A stretch of 64,000 bases of DNA from Melanocharis versteri (Eukaryota > Chordata > Aves > Passeriformes > Melanocharitidae). The position numbers and the translations under genes are program-made. Below the pieces are notes generated by a model. That model saw nothing but the letters and a program-made list of their open reading frames with translations, was not told the DNA's origin and ran no database searches. Location: contig VZTG01001537.1 in NCBI GenBank assembly GCA_013397845.1, forward strand, positions 373,146 through 437,145, in the 5' to 3' direction. Positions 25,215-38,900 of this stretch are shown here, piece after piece (position 1 is the stretch's first letter; each line of letters starts with the position of its first letter).

Positions 25215-28200
25215 ATACAACTACAGAAGATTTTTTTGTCAAATTCTTGTTTTAATTGCATCTGTGTGAATCTGTTATTCACAAGCTCTGCCTGCAAGCT
25301 AGCTGAATCAGGTCATGATTGGCCTGTGGGAATTTATTATTTATTACTGTGAAGCCTGCTACAAGTTCTGCTGGTGCCTTTGCAGTCCCCAAGGAACTGC
25401 ACTTTCTTCATGGAGTCTGATAGAGACTTGGCTCCTATGACCATTTTAATGAGTAGTCTTTTCCCTTATGTGGTTACTCTTGTAGCAGCTAGAAAAGAAA
25501 TTTAGTTAACTGCGTTGAACGGCTTTATGAATGAAGACAGTGAAAAGGATCTGTGATACCACCTCTGCTCCGCAGTTTCTCAGAATAGCACTGTCCTTTA
25601 CAAAGGAGGAAGGAGGAAGGTCGGAGGCAAAATGCAAGTTACAGACCAGGTTTGCAAGTTGTCACAGTATCTGGGATTGTTCAAAGATGAGGTTTTCTTT
25701 CAGGCACTTCTAGATAAGGAATTATCTTGTTTACTTTCAACACTCCAGATGTCACCAAAGTAATTTTGATGTTCAGTGGTTAACTTGAAAGACAGACAGT
25801 GTGCCAACAAAACATTTGAAGTGAACAAGGTCTGCTTCAAAAATAGACATGGATCAATAGCAGGAGAGTTCATTAAGAAGACAATTTCTTTATTATGTTA
25901 AGAAAAACATGGTAGGTTCATTAGTAATAAGAGAAAGACTCCCTTAGAGTTTAAAACTTAATGTATTAGTGTTTATATTACTCCTAAGGAATTGGTATTT
26001 AGGCCTTTTTCTTGGGTTTATCATGGTTGCTAGGTAACTGATATGCCTCAGACATGATAATCTTTAGGGATCAAGATGGAAGAAAATTTTATACAACAAA
26101 AATGTAGTGAATGATTGTTTTTTTCTGAGCCCCACTCTAGGAAAAAGAGGAGAACATATTTTTAACAGTTCTTGGAAGAATGCTGTCAAGGTTATGGAGA
26201 ATTCTTCCTGGTCCCCTCTATTAAAGTTTTAACATCAATGGAAGTCATTGGAAGAATCAAATTCTTTTCCCACATTCCTTGAAAGTGACAAACCAGCACA
26301 AAGGCAAATGACCACCGTTTGTCCCTCTGTAGTAAGCGCTGGGCTCATGGTCCCCTGTTGTTCTTTCAGCTGCCTTTCCAACCCCAAGGGCCTTGTCCCA
26401 CTTGCCCACAGCGGTTTCTGCAGGCTCAGGTCCTCCTCTCCTTTGACCATGGAGAAGAAGAGAGCACCAAGGTCAGAGGTCAGGTGGCATGGCTGCAGCT
26501 TTGCTTCCTGGTATCCGGCTGACAGAGTTTAGCTTTCAGATTTACAGGTGAGGCAGGCAGCAGGGGGGGTTTCTTTTTCCACTATGCTCTAGTGGCCTGT
26601 CAGTCACCCATCTAAGCTGATGAAACAGTGCCAGAAGCAGGTTTTAATATCATCAAGCACAAGCCATTAGCCTTAACTAGACAAGAGGAACAGCCTTCAG
26701 GGACCCATTGTTATCTCTAAAGGAGACAGAGGAAATGAAAATGCAACATGTCTCTGTGGGGCCTGTAGAGATCCGAGTTCATTCCTTTTAGTGCCTTAGG
26801 ACAGGAAAACAAAGATGGATTTCAGCTTTTAGTGCTTTGCTACTAAGACTAATGGTTTCTAGTGCTCATAACAACTATATTATTCTTGTAACAATAAGAA
26901 TTATTACCTAATAGTTTTTATATTGTTCTCCCTTTGTGCTTGCAGCTCTGGTGTATCTGTCACATGGTTAGTTGGATCAAGGATAATGAATGGTTTATTT
27001 GACAAATTTCAACTTTCAGCTGGCAAAGAGAAAATGTCTTTCTCGGGTAAAGGGGTAAATAGTATTTGGGGGGGCTATCTCTACTTCTGTTGACTCCGAA
27101 TGATGTCGTTTCTGCCCCTTGTTCACATGGTTAACAAAGGTTTTCACAAAGTAAGACAAACTGATTTCAGCAGACATTTCACCACTTAATTTGCAAAGAG
27201 ACATTAGCAAAAGTATCAGACTAAGTCCATCTCTGAACAGTTTCTTGAAAATACTGAAATGTGAACTCCATCGTGGCCTTGTAACAGGTTATAAAAGTCA
27301 TGTGTATCACTTTTGTTCCACAGGAATAGCAGTGTAACTCTAAGAATTACATACACTACAGTTGCAAAGATTATTCTTATTCAGGTAAAAAGAATTGGAT
27401 CATTATTATTTTATAACATCCTCTATGTGAGAATTCATTCCCACTTATAAGTAAACAAAAGAAATGGGGCAGAGGGGACTGAAGCCAAATCTTTTATATT
27501 TGTATTTATATAAATTTTGCAAAGAACCATAGCTAAATATCTAGAGGAGGAAATTCATAAAGTGCCAAGGCACGTTAAGTCAGCTATTGCAATGCCTGTA
27601 CTCTGTTTTACATGCCTGGTTCCCAGAAGGAAATCCCAAACCCCAGATCATGTGTTTACCTCTCCAAAGAAAATAACATTCATTAAGATGAATCCCAGCT
27701 CTGATTAGGTGGTGACATAAATACAAACAATTAGAAACCGCACAGAAAAGTGTCTCAACTCCCTTCCTTTTCAGAAGCTGAGATCCCACTTCAGAGCTGG
27801 GCAATCAAGTGGTTGTAGGGCTGCCTCTGCCAAGGTTGCTGGAGGCAGCCATGTGGGTACCAAAATACCTTCAGAGTTCAAAATCCAAGGCCTTTGCCCT
27901 GTAATTTTAAGTGTTAACCCAAGTCATTTCACCTCCTGACAGCAGGATGGCAATTTCGGGTTTAATAAACATCTGTCTACATTCTAACCAGTCACAGGGT
28001 AACCACCGAATCTGGCTCTTTGTTTTGCATCTAATAAGTACTACTGGGGGCTTGGGAGGACTTGAATAAATTTATATAGGTTGTCGTAAAATATGAAGGC
28101 AAGAAACTTGGAATGTATCTTTGTTGTTTCCAAATCAGGCTAAAAATACACCAAATTGTTCCAGTTTATAAAATATTATTGCAGGGCTTTCATTTCTTCC

Positions 28201-30164
28201 TAGATTAACATAAAAGGAGACACAGTTTAAAATTTCCCATGCATATAATTTTATACTCTACCATTAGAAAAGGTGGAGCAGATTCTTCTCTATTTGGTTT
28301 ATAATACATTTTTATGCACGTATTGTCCAACCAGACAGATGAATAAATATACAGAGTGAATCACACATGCACAAGCCACTATTTTTTCCCAGTCATAAAT
28401 ATATACTCCTTTAGGGATTATTATTTACTTTCACATAAAGACAGTCCCCAAACAATTTTGTTTTGTATTTGAAAACGCAAATTTTCTATAGGTAATCAGA
28501 ATTACATGGAGTGAAATCCTGAATGATTTAACGAACTGCATAGAGCCATTCAATCTTATTCTCCACTGTACACCACAAATGTTATCAAATGAAGGTGAGT
28601 GAAATCATAACCCAAGTTCTTTATGCTTGGCCTGTGGAGAATGACTGTTCAAAGTGGAAAGCCAAAGACATTTGGCTTTTGGCAGAATCAAGAACATGGA
28701 AAGGGCTTTGCTTGTTACGCCCATTATGATATTGGGAAACATATACTATCTTCATGGCTGCACCTGGTGATGTGACAAGAGCTACAATGAACAATAAGGA
28801 TGTCATTTTGCACTATCTGTTCTGCAAGAAATTTCACATTTAAGGGTCTGGGTGTTTTTTAAGTATGGAGTAGGAGAAGGTATACTCCTGTAATATGTTT
28901 CAAGAGATGACTTACACACTACATTTCTCTAGTTTCAATGATGATTTCCCATTTATATCTGCAATATATTTGAGTAATACAGCCACTGTAATATTTTATT
29001 TTATAAATATGTACACTTACCTATGTGTCTGCCCAGATATTCAAATACATCTTTCTATCTAAAAGTGTCTCTCTGTGCATAGATAGATAACCACAGCATT
29101 TACAGGATGCTATGCAAACACGGGGCAGGTCTGAACCATACACATCTTCTCAAATATTCAGAGTAAACATCAGAAACTTTGTAGTCTGGAATCCATGAGA
29201 GCACTCGGCATTTCAAACTTATGAGAAGTTATGGTGACGCCATGTCACCAAAACTTTTATTTATAATTTTTTACTTTACTTTTCATTTGAAATGATTTGT
29301 CAAAAATATTTTCCACTTTTTAACAATAGCTGTGACAGGGTGGTTTTATTGTTTTTAAAAATTATTCACACTATCTAGTGCAAATACAAACAGCAACACC
29401 AATCACAGATTGGCCTGCTTACATCTTACCCTTGTTTTTGCAGGGGGCTTGGCATTTCTTACCTAATGAAGCTGTTAAACAATTCTGTATTTGTCACAGT
29501 GTTATAGGGGAAGAGTAGTGCTGGCTGATGGCATCATTCTAAGGGCCTGCTGTACCAGGCTATTCAAACCTCCATTCACAGTGGTTGCTATCAAAAATGC
29601 AGTGTTTCTGCTTCTTCTGGTAATAATTAGGAAACTTTCTGCACTCTTTTTCCTTGGTCTAAATCTTGTTTTCCAATTTTGCACTTCCATGAGCATTCAA
29701 TACTTGTCCTCATTTTTCTTACAGGCCGACAAGAACAACAGTTATAAATCTGCTTTAAGGTTTGTTCTTAAAATCTTACACCTCTTTTTCCTGTGCCTAG
29801 AAGAGTCCCAGGGTAGGCTAGGTTGCCATGCAGGAGTCAAACAGGGACCTGAGGAAAAAAAGTCATTTTATAGAAAGCAGTTTTGTCTGAAGTGGCACAG
29901 GGGTGAGTTAGTGAGCATCATACTGACCAACATGCTAAGTGATGCTCATCCCAGAAGAGCTCCCTCAGGCTCAGTTTGTTCCTGCATTGTCGATTAGTGG
30001 ATCATAGCAGACATGGTAGGTGCTACGCTCTAAGGTGTGCTAATATTTTACCATGATTGACTATTTCCTGAATTGATTGGGAAAGCCTTTTGTCATGACC
30101 TGAAATGCTTTTGTGCAACCATAATCTACCCTTCCCATGAGGGGAGATCCCTTCCTGCCTGTGG
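25215..30164. other. Intergenic desert
   Basis: No gene. The RFX X-box lies at 26026. The longest open frame, 29491-29997 plus (168 aa), begins at TTG rather than ATG and has no domain. Around 27830-27970 a faint MIR-like phrase (AAGTCATTTCACCTCCTGAC) is seen. 28060-28330 is AT-rich and repeat-free. Confidence 0.65.
26026..26038. promoter_or_regulatory. RFX-type X-box palindrome
   Basis: GTTGCTAGGTAAC fits the X-box pattern GTYRYC-N-RGHRAC with a one-base spacer and two near-perfect inverted half sites. X-boxes are bound by RFX factors, including ciliary gene regulators. No gene start is nearby, so if used it would be a distal element. Confidence 0.4.
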
Positions 30165-30682
30165 CTCTGTGTGCAGTTCTGTTGGTTCATATGTTCTCTG
30201 CAACACATGAAGGACATGGAACTCTTGGAGTCCAGAGGAGGGCCATGAAGGTGATCAGAGGGCTGGAGCATCTCTCCTGTGATGACAGGCTGAGGAAGTC
30301 AGGGCTGTCCAGCCTGTAGAAGAGAAGGTTGAGTGAAGACCTCATGGCAACCTTCCAGTGTCTGAAGGGGCCTACAGGGAAGCTGGAGAGGGACTCTCAT
30401 CAGGAACTGTAGTGATGGGACAAGGAGTAATGGGTACAAACTGAAAGAGTGGAAATTTAGGCTACATATTTGGAAAAAATTCTTTACTGTGAGGGTGATA
30501 AGATACTGGAACAAGTTGCCCAGGGAGGTTGTAGATAACCCAACCCTGGCAGTGTTTAAAGCCAGGTTGGATAAGGCCTTGAGCAACCTGGTCTAGTGGA
30601 AAGTACCTCTGCCCATGGCAAGGGGACCGTGAGTAGAAGATCTTTAAGGTCCCTTCCAACCTTTAATATTCTATGATTCTAT
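30165..30682 (+). mobile_element. CR1 LINE 3' fragment
   Basis: About 500 bp of CR1 in plus orientation. Hallmarks are GTCCAGAGGAGGGCCATGAA, GATCAGAGGGCTGGAGCATC, GTGAGGGTGATAAGATACTG, AGCAACCTGGTCTAGTGG and the terminus TTCCAACCTTTAATATTC with TATGATTCTATT. It covers the C-terminal end of ORF2 and the 3' UTR only. Confidence 0.93.
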
Positions 30683-32024
30683 TAGCTGGATGGAGGAGAT
30701 TTTCCTCTTAGACAATAGCTTTTGCTCTTGTTCATCTGTGATTAGTGACAAACCTGTCAATTTGACTTCTCAAGCACCTAGTAATAACAGGTCAGCATTC
30801 ATATGTGGTACTGGGCAAAATAAAATTCAGTGAGAAACCAGAGGAGTTTTTATGTTCCTAAGCAGAAAATTATTTTAAGCATTCTGGAAAGTACTTTTAC
30901 CTTCTCCTTTTCATTTGCTCTGACTGATTTTGTGACTTTCATTCTCCTAATGATGACCAGAGGCAAAAGCAGATGACAGAAGATTCTCATGTCAGGCAGA
31001 ACAGGTTCTGCTGATCACAGAAAAGAGACTTAATTAAAGCCCTATCACTAGAATGGTTCTGTTATTTGTCACACAGGAGAGATTCTTCAACACAGAAAGA
31101 TTTGTACAGTCCATTGCTGTAAGTTCAGGGACAAACACCCAACTGTGCATCTGCAGGCAATTTTCACAGCAAGTGTTGATGTCAATAGAAATATGAATGC
31201 ACCGATAAATAAACTAACAAATTCAAGTCTTGTTGCCAACAAAGAGAAATTTCTGTCTTGAAGGAAGAGAAAATTTGTAAAGCCTAGATAATCTGACCCA
31301 GGAATTATTTTTATAACTTGCCTGTGATGTTTTAACTCAGGTTATCCTTTTCTGATGAAGAATGAGATAGTTCCCACTCTCTGGAGTGTGAACTTCAAAT
31401 TAATTCTTGAATTTAAATAATCCTGCAGCTAGTTTTAACTCTTCTATTAATTTTACAGGTTTATTCACAGTAGTGTATTTGACACCAGTTTTGAACAGCA
31501 AGTTCAGAACCCGGGATAGTCAAAAGTTTCTGCTCTTGGAGTGGTGGAATACTTGCTCCATTTATAAAAATTGCATATTAAGTCTGTTTAATACATTGTT
31601 TTAGTTACCATGACTACATCTAATAAATGTTTTTATACCTCAGCAGTGTCTACATCCAGTTAAAACTCCTTTATTGACATTTGCTTCCTGCTGCATTTGG
31701 CACAATAAACTGAAGTCAGGAACAATTATGATTTTAAAGGAAACAGATATCCCATGTTCACACTTTCAAACCTGTTTTTTAACTTTCCCAGGTGGTTAGA
31801 GAAGCACATACACAGTTAGAGCATCCACAATTATTTCAGTAATTTATGGAGCAGCTGGTAGGAGGGCTGATGCCTGATTTGTGCCCACAAATGCATGCTC
31901 AGATGAGATTCAGTACTCGGCTTGGTACCATTAATTGTGTTAAAGTACAGATTCCTATCAACCTGGAGCATAAAAGGTTTTATAAGTTCTACTTCAAGTC
32001 TAATTATTTTCCCTGGAAATATCA

Positions 32025-32185
32025 CAGGCAGTGGACACAAATTGAGACTGAATTTTAGGAAAAGCTTCTTCGCAAGAAGGGCAGTGAAATACTAGAGAAA
32101 GGCTGCCCACAGGAATGTTGGCACTTCATCCCTGGTGGTTTTCAGGAGTTAGCTAAACAGTTGTGGCTGACCTGATCTGGTGGTG
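32025..32185 (+). mobile_element. Old CR1-like fragment
   Basis: Degraded CR1-like sequence with recognisable phrases AGGAAAAGCTTCTTC, GGCAGTGAAATACTAG, GGCTGCCCACAGGAA and GGCTGACCTGATCTGGTG. More divergent than the other copies and lacking a clear tail, so older. Confidence 0.6.
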
Positions 32186-32529
32186 TCAACACACAGCCAC
32201 AATGGGAGGGAATACACACGGACCATCAAAGCCTCTTCTAAGCAACATTTTAATGACTTCTTTTTGGTTTTTAAACTTAAGACACTCTATTGTATGAATT
32301 GGATGCTGTAAGTTTAATATTCCTGTACATTCACATATGCCTGTGTCTGTGCACATGCATATGTGTGCATATGTGTATATATATAAAAATTGCCAGTAGA
32401 AATACAACTTGTACTTTTAAGAACACTAGCTTTGCATGCATTTTCATTCAAACCTCTGCAGACAAGTAGGTCCCAAAACACGACTTCTAAATATCCGCTT
32501 GACGTATGTGTGTGTATTAATTTTGCTCA

Positions 32530-32755
32530 GATTGTGGTTGTGGCCTCCGCTGGGGTTTGCAAGATGACTCAGGGAAGGGAGGATTGCAAAACATAGACTG
32601 CAGCTGTCAGCAGCAGCTCAGGTCCTCCAGGGTGGAGGCATGAGCATAACCAGTTGCTGCACACTCTTTAGCTGGTTCTTCCTCTCCTGCCCAGAAGGAA
32701 CTGAACATCTGCTGGCTCAGGAGACAGCACAAAGATAAGATAAGATAAAAGTGTG
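32530..32755. promoter_or_regulatory. RUNX / AP-1 / E-box / GATA motif cluster
   Basis: Within about 220 bp: TGTGGTT (RUNX) at 32533-32539, TGACTCA (AP-1) at 32565-32571, CAGCTG (E-box) at 32601-32606, and three head-to-tail AGATAA (GATA) motifs at 32733-32749. The combination resembles haematopoietic or progenitor enhancers. Motifs are seen; function is inference. Confidence 0.3.
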
Positions 32756-35700
32756 TCACATTTTCTAGGGTTTTGAGAGGTACTGATGCTATCTGTCTCT
32801 TGAAATGCAAGACTTCTGAGTTTTAATGTTAGATGCAAAGGATATATTTATTAGCACTGGACTCCAAGCCTCCCTCCATAAGAGTAGGATGGTTTTGACA
32901 ACCAGACTAGGTTGTGAGTAAGGAGTGCCCAAAAAGGACCAGCTCCTCTGAGCGACACAAATAAATCTTTGGGTATCTGGAATGCCATAAGAAGGGGAGT
33001 AAGCCTCTGCGGAACAAGACAAATCTTCCATTAAGCCAATTTTGCTGTGCTGGGTTGATGCCAATTTATAGTGCACATTTTGATAGGAAGAAATCAACAT
33101 TTTAATTGAAGAGTTGGTTTTGTTCTAAGTTTCTCAGGCACTGCAATGTCACTTGCAGATAAATTAACCTTTGGGCCACTGCTTCTTGTTCTTTAGACAA
33201 AACCAAATATTTCTGAAAGTTTGATAAAGTCTACTTTAAGAAGTACAAAGAACAGGCAGAATTGTGCTTTCAGAATTTCTACTTTCGGAAATATTTACTA
33301 GTCTCAAAAGATACTTAAATTTTAGATTTAATCTTCTGTTTATAAAATTTACAGTAAAAGAAACAATAACATTTAGCACACTCATTAGCCACCATATTTG
33401 TGGCCACTGTGTCTGTTTAAGGACAAGTTTTGGACTTTTCTTATGCAGAACTCTTCCAGCTGCCAAGTAAACAGAAGTGGCAATGCAGCATAAAAATTTT
33501 TCAGATGCTCCCTAGCATTTATTCTTGTAACTGAACTGTAGCACTGGACAGAAATATATTGTAAATATATTTGTAAAATTCAAAATTTACTTAATATTGG
33601 TGTCATTGTTCTAAATACTATTTGTTTCCATTTCTAAATCCTTCCTCACAAATCCTTCTGTTTCCTGTCCTCTATTCTCAGCCAAGACACCCCTTGCAAA
33701 AGTGAAGCTTGGCCTCTCTGGCGCACACCAAATCACACACCTTTTCATTCACCTCTCCCTGATCCCTGTTATGTCTGGCTCACTGCCCAGAGCCTGCTCT
33801 TTCCCAGAGCTCAGTTTTCCAACACATCCCACCTACCTCAGCTGGTTTTTGGCAGAAGGGGGACAGTGGGAACTGGCAGCTGGCAAATAGCAGCTCCCAG
33901 CAGATGCACAGTGCAGGGAAGGAAGGAAATTCTGTAGCAAAGGGTGCAGATGGAGCCTGACCTTATTGTGTTCACGTGGCCCTGCCATTCAATGAAAAAA
34001 TCCTTTCCTTAGTCCTGAGCAGCTCTTTCCGTGGCTGCTGCAGACCCAAGGCTAGTCAAAATCTCATTGCACAACTGAACACTAAAATTTGTTTTCTTAA
34101 GTGTCAGACTTGCCACAGGTTAAGTCTGTCATGAGGAACAATAACTTCTGCATGTGTGAAGAAGTAACCTTTCAAAACAGTAAAATAATGTGAAATTGCT
34201 AAGAGTAACTGTAACAAATTGTTAGGTAGGAAAGCATTTCAGATGAAAATGCCTGAACGTCTCTTTTTTTGTTGTTTTTTTTTAATTAACACAGATACCT
34301 AACTGCCACACATGCTGACAAGAAAGACACGCAAGAGTATATGCAACAAACTGTGTTATCAAGCAAATAAACTTCCAAAATCTTTCTTTAAAAAACATGC
34401 TACATCCTCATGAAATTCCCTTTAGGATAATTCATTAAACTATATTTTCTATTCAGTCTCGGCCTACAACTTCCTGTTTACTTGGAATTGTAGTGTGTGA
34501 TTTATTTCCAGTCTTGTGTTTGTTTTCTTTTCTATTTCTTTTTTTTCCAAATTGTTTCAATGACTTGTAAAAGCTATAGAGAAGTTTGTTCCAAGACTGA
34601 AGTTAATGGAGGCAACAGATCTTGATTCCTTACAGAATTAGAAAGCTGTGTCCATGGAAACAAAAAGAGAAGTAAAACCTGAGATTCCGTTTTTCTTCTC
34701 TGCTGTATGATGTGATGAGAAATAATCAGTTTAGTGATATTTGAGGACAAATATTTTGTTGCAGCAATTCCAAGATATTAGGCGCCAGGAAACTAGCATC
34801 ACATCAGTGATCCAAATGATGACACATACTGAAAAGTAACACCTGCCATTTCCCCAACTTATGTGTCTTGGCGTGCAGCTTTCCAGCAAGTAACCCTAAG
34901 TCATTGATCTATACGTTTGTAGCTATTGCTTCAGCACAAAACCAGAAATTAGTTTTGGTACTGGCTCATGGAAATATGTCATGATAGCTCTTTAAGGCAC
35001 AGATTAATGCATTACCACAATTTGCTAATCTTGCTATTGTCCCAAGCTTGATTTGGGACTTTATCTCCCTCACACGGCTACTTACATTTTATTTATTATT
35101 GTGATCTAGAAGGTGGCAGCACATTTTGTGATGATATGTCAGCAAGCTTGACCTGGGGTGGCTTTTTTCACCAACTGTGTTCTTATGTTTGTAGATTTTT
35201 TCATTTTCTATTGAGAACTATGGGCAGATACTATTTTCCTCTCTCCAGAGAACATTATATTTATAGTACATATTTTTAAAAATTTTGTTTAGAGAAACAT
35301 CATCTTAACAGGATAACTCCTCTTGCTCACTTCCCTCTAACATGACTCTCAAAAGCCTTGTAACATCTCTCTTACTCTTGGTTTAGAAACATTGGCCTCA
35401 CATCCTTTTACTTTTCCCTAGAGAACACAGACCTTCTTTCCCCACTCTTTTTTAATAGGTTGGTTTTTCTGTATTGCTTTTGGAGCAGTCTACTGAATCT
35501 TCTCTATTGCCACAGATAGAAGTCAGCCTCCTCATCTTTAAATCCTTGAAAGCTTATATCCATTTGGTAAAGTCGGAGGAACGATTTAACAGATGAAGTC
35601 ACAGCTATAAAAGATGAGTCACACTGAGGTAAAATACAGCCCCCACCTCCCCCATATATACCCATGCATAGCGGTCATGAACAGAGCAGTTACTAAAAAT

Positions 35701-35865
35701 TAAGCCTCATCACCTACTCCAGGTACAGTTTTGCTCTCAAAACTTTCAGTTCTTCCAAACTGGGATGGCAGGAACAAATAGTGCAAACATAATTTTGATC
35801 AGTAATTCAGACTCCACAAGACTACTACACAGCTAATGTTTTTCTCTCTATTTTTTCAGCTAGTC

Positions 35866-35935
35866 CCTTCCTTCCTTCCTTCCTTCCTTCCTTCCTTCCT
35901 TCCTTCCTTCCTTCCTTCCTTCCTTCCTTCCTTCC
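35866..35935. repeat. (CCTT)n / (GGAA)n microsatellite, 70 bp
   Basis: About 17.5 uninterrupted CCTT units with no mismatches, GGAA when read on the minus strand. A perfect array of this length is likely to be polymorphic. Tandem GGAA units are also potential multimeric ETS binding sites. Confidence 0.98.
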
Positions 35936-38900
35936 ACTGTCTTGGTACCTCCTATAAAAGCAACTCTGCTCATTTCAAATACAGAGCCCATTTATCCAGC
36001 TCTACCCTATGAATGCCACTCCAGCAATTTTCTGAAGCCTGACTGAGTCTACCTCAGAATAACCTGAACATCTCAATGATGAAGTAGAAGTCCAGCAAAT
36101 GGTCAGCACAAGAACAGCAGTAAGGTCTTCTCTGATTTAAAAATCAATTTTTTGATATTCACCTGCCCAAATGACTAGAGCTGAGGGCACATTGAGCTAT
36201 AGCAAAAGCAGTGGTAACTTTTCCCTTTAAATTATGCTGAGTAGCTTGAGCTAACTTAGTTGGAAAAATGCCTGTACTTCATCCTAGTCTGAAAAAATCC
36301 CTAAAGCTGAATCTAGGACTGGCAAGACGACAGAATTGTCTTCTAAGCGCACCAAAAAAAGAAAAAAGTGTCCATGCCATGTCAGTGATTAATTTCCTTT
36401 GCATAGACTTCAACATATGTCTTTCCCTGAAAAAAAAGAGACAAATACTTGTCTTGTAGCAAGAACACATTCTGCTAAAAATGGCCCATAATCATACCTT
36501 TTAAACTCTTAAAGACTTCATCTTTTGGATATCTTTGGGATATCTTCTACATGAAGTCCTTTAATAGAAATTACCCAAACTCTTCTTCACATTATTTGAA
36601 CATATTTAATTTCTATCCTTAGAGGGTCATTAGCTTAATTGCAGTGTCAGAGATGTCTGGAGGGGGCTAAACACACCTCCCAGACTGGAAGCAGCATTGT
36701 GTGTTTGGGTACTGCAAGGCTCCCCTTGGGGAAATTAGCCCTGATTCAGGGGCACAACAGTGTGCTAATAGCTGTGCTGCTGGTGGGGTCCCCAGATAAG
36801 TAATACACAGAGCTGGTTTATGCACCTGTGCTCTTTAGACAAAACTGTAGAATAATTTTTTACCCACACTCCAAAGAAAACTTCTTAGAAGTCCAGGATT
36901 ATGAAGTCCTTGGCTTTCCTTTAAAATTCTTTCTGACAATTACTCCAATTAGTCATGTGTGACTTCATATTTAATAGCTATAATTAACTCATAACTTATC
37001 CTGTGCTTTAAGTGTGAGCTACATGAACAGTTTAGCTTTTCCTGGATAGGATAGTTACTCCAGTCAATACTTTCCTCATTATTCCATAGAGGCAACTCAC
37101 ATAGTAAAAGAAAGATTCTGGTACAAGAGCTTTATTTAAAATACTTTGGGGTTTTTTTCAGCTTGCTTCTGGTAACACCTCAATTTCTTTGAGTAATTCT
37201 TCTTCCTATGGAGGAAAAAAAAATCTTTCCTATAGCTACTCCTTTATTTTCCTTTATATGGTGAAAATTGCTGTAATGTTTTAGCAATGTCTTTACAAAC
37301 AAAGACATTGCCACCTTTCGGAACCCTGATAGTCTCTTTCAGATGTTTCCTGTTTTCCTATAATAAAAAATGACTTGATGTGTTTTTGATTCCTGTGCAG
37401 TCTTGTTTTCTTGTTAGCACCACCTGGTTTACAGCTACGCCACCATGCCACTGCTGAAGTGACGGTCTGCTTAGGCTGACTGCTGGTCCTGAAGTACAAA
37501 CAGACCACACACACAGAGTACCAAAGGCCAAATACACTATAAACCTAACCGTGACTACCCAGGAAAGCCCACTCAGAGCACACCCGACACCTTAATCCAT
37601 AGATCATGCTTTCATTGTACTATTGCTTTTTTTCATTGTTCTGTCTTTAAGGTCATTCCAGACAGGTTTCAGAGTCTTCCTTTATCTTTTAACATTTGGT
37701 TCCTGAATTGTGATTACAACAATCTGAAAATCAACTTTCAAATTTAGCATTGTTCATAATTTTCAGCACAGGTACCAAGAACATAGAACATGGAGTAAAA
37801 ACAAGGAAGACGAGTATTCTTTGGCTTCATTTTTGCCTTTTTTCTTTTTAAAAATCTTGTTAGGTTTTTAAAAGTCATCACAAACTAATAATACTTTTCT
37901 CTCCCAGTTGCTCGAAATGGGTCTTCTCTAATTTCTTTTCTTGTCCTGGCTAATTTTGTTGCTTTTAGAATTCTCTTTCATCTATATTTCCCCACCCTTG
38001 AACAAAATTGTGAACAGTATTAAGTTAGAGATTTGCTTAGCCATGATTATCCACTGTAGTCTTGGTTTATTGGGATAGTCTTGATCAAAGTCCATATTTT
38101 AACTTTCCTGATGACTTCACTAATATCCCATTATCTATCTAACTGTTTAAAAACAACTCATCATGTTACCAGCTTGAATGACAGTTATTTCCTAGTTTCA
38201 TAAGTTATTTTATGTTGAGACGCTCTGTCTTTCAGTTTTCAGTCTGCCATTTTTCTACACTTTCTCTGCCACTTATAAAAACATTGTCTGGATGAAGTTG
38301 TGTCTTTGGCAGACAAAGAGCAGAACATTACAGTATAAGAAGTGAGGTACTTTGGTTGATCAAAATAAAGCAAGCCCAATTTACCAATCTTGAAATGCAT
38401 AGCAAAAGTTCTTTAAGAATAGCAGAAGCATCTGCAATTACTTCAGTTATCTTTCCCAAAGTATCCAGCCTGCTTCTGACAGTCAGCTTATGGATTTCCC
38501 GAGCCAGAGGGTCCATCTAGTAGACAAGTGTCTTCTTGCAAGGATTTATCTGATTCCTTTTAGAATGCATGTAAGTGTTTGGTTTGCAGAGTATCCTGTG
38601 GCAATGAGTTCCACTATGTGTGCATGTGTTGTGTAGAAGCATGTTGTGGGAAAAATTCCTTTTTTTGTGTGTGTGTTTTAAACCCAGTCACTTAATTGTG
38701 TATGGTCTCATTTCCAAATTGCTACAAATAGTGAATTATAGTTCCAAGTTTTTCTTCCCTTCACCATATATGATATAGGAACTTCTTCCATAAGCCCCCG
38801 CTCCTTTTTAAGCTCGAATCCGTATCCATTTAATCTTCCTTTACCTTGGAGGAGGGGCATAACCATTTCCAAAAGGCATCCAGGAACACCTCAAGTGGAC

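Noticed and set aside
29491..29997. 168-aa open reading frame, plus strand
   Set aside because: It starts at TTG, has no recognisable domain, and has no splice or promoter context; length is within chance for a 60-kb AT-rich region.
35866..35935. CRISPR or other structured array
   Set aside because: The unit is four bases with no spacers; it is a plain microsatellite in a vertebrate genome.
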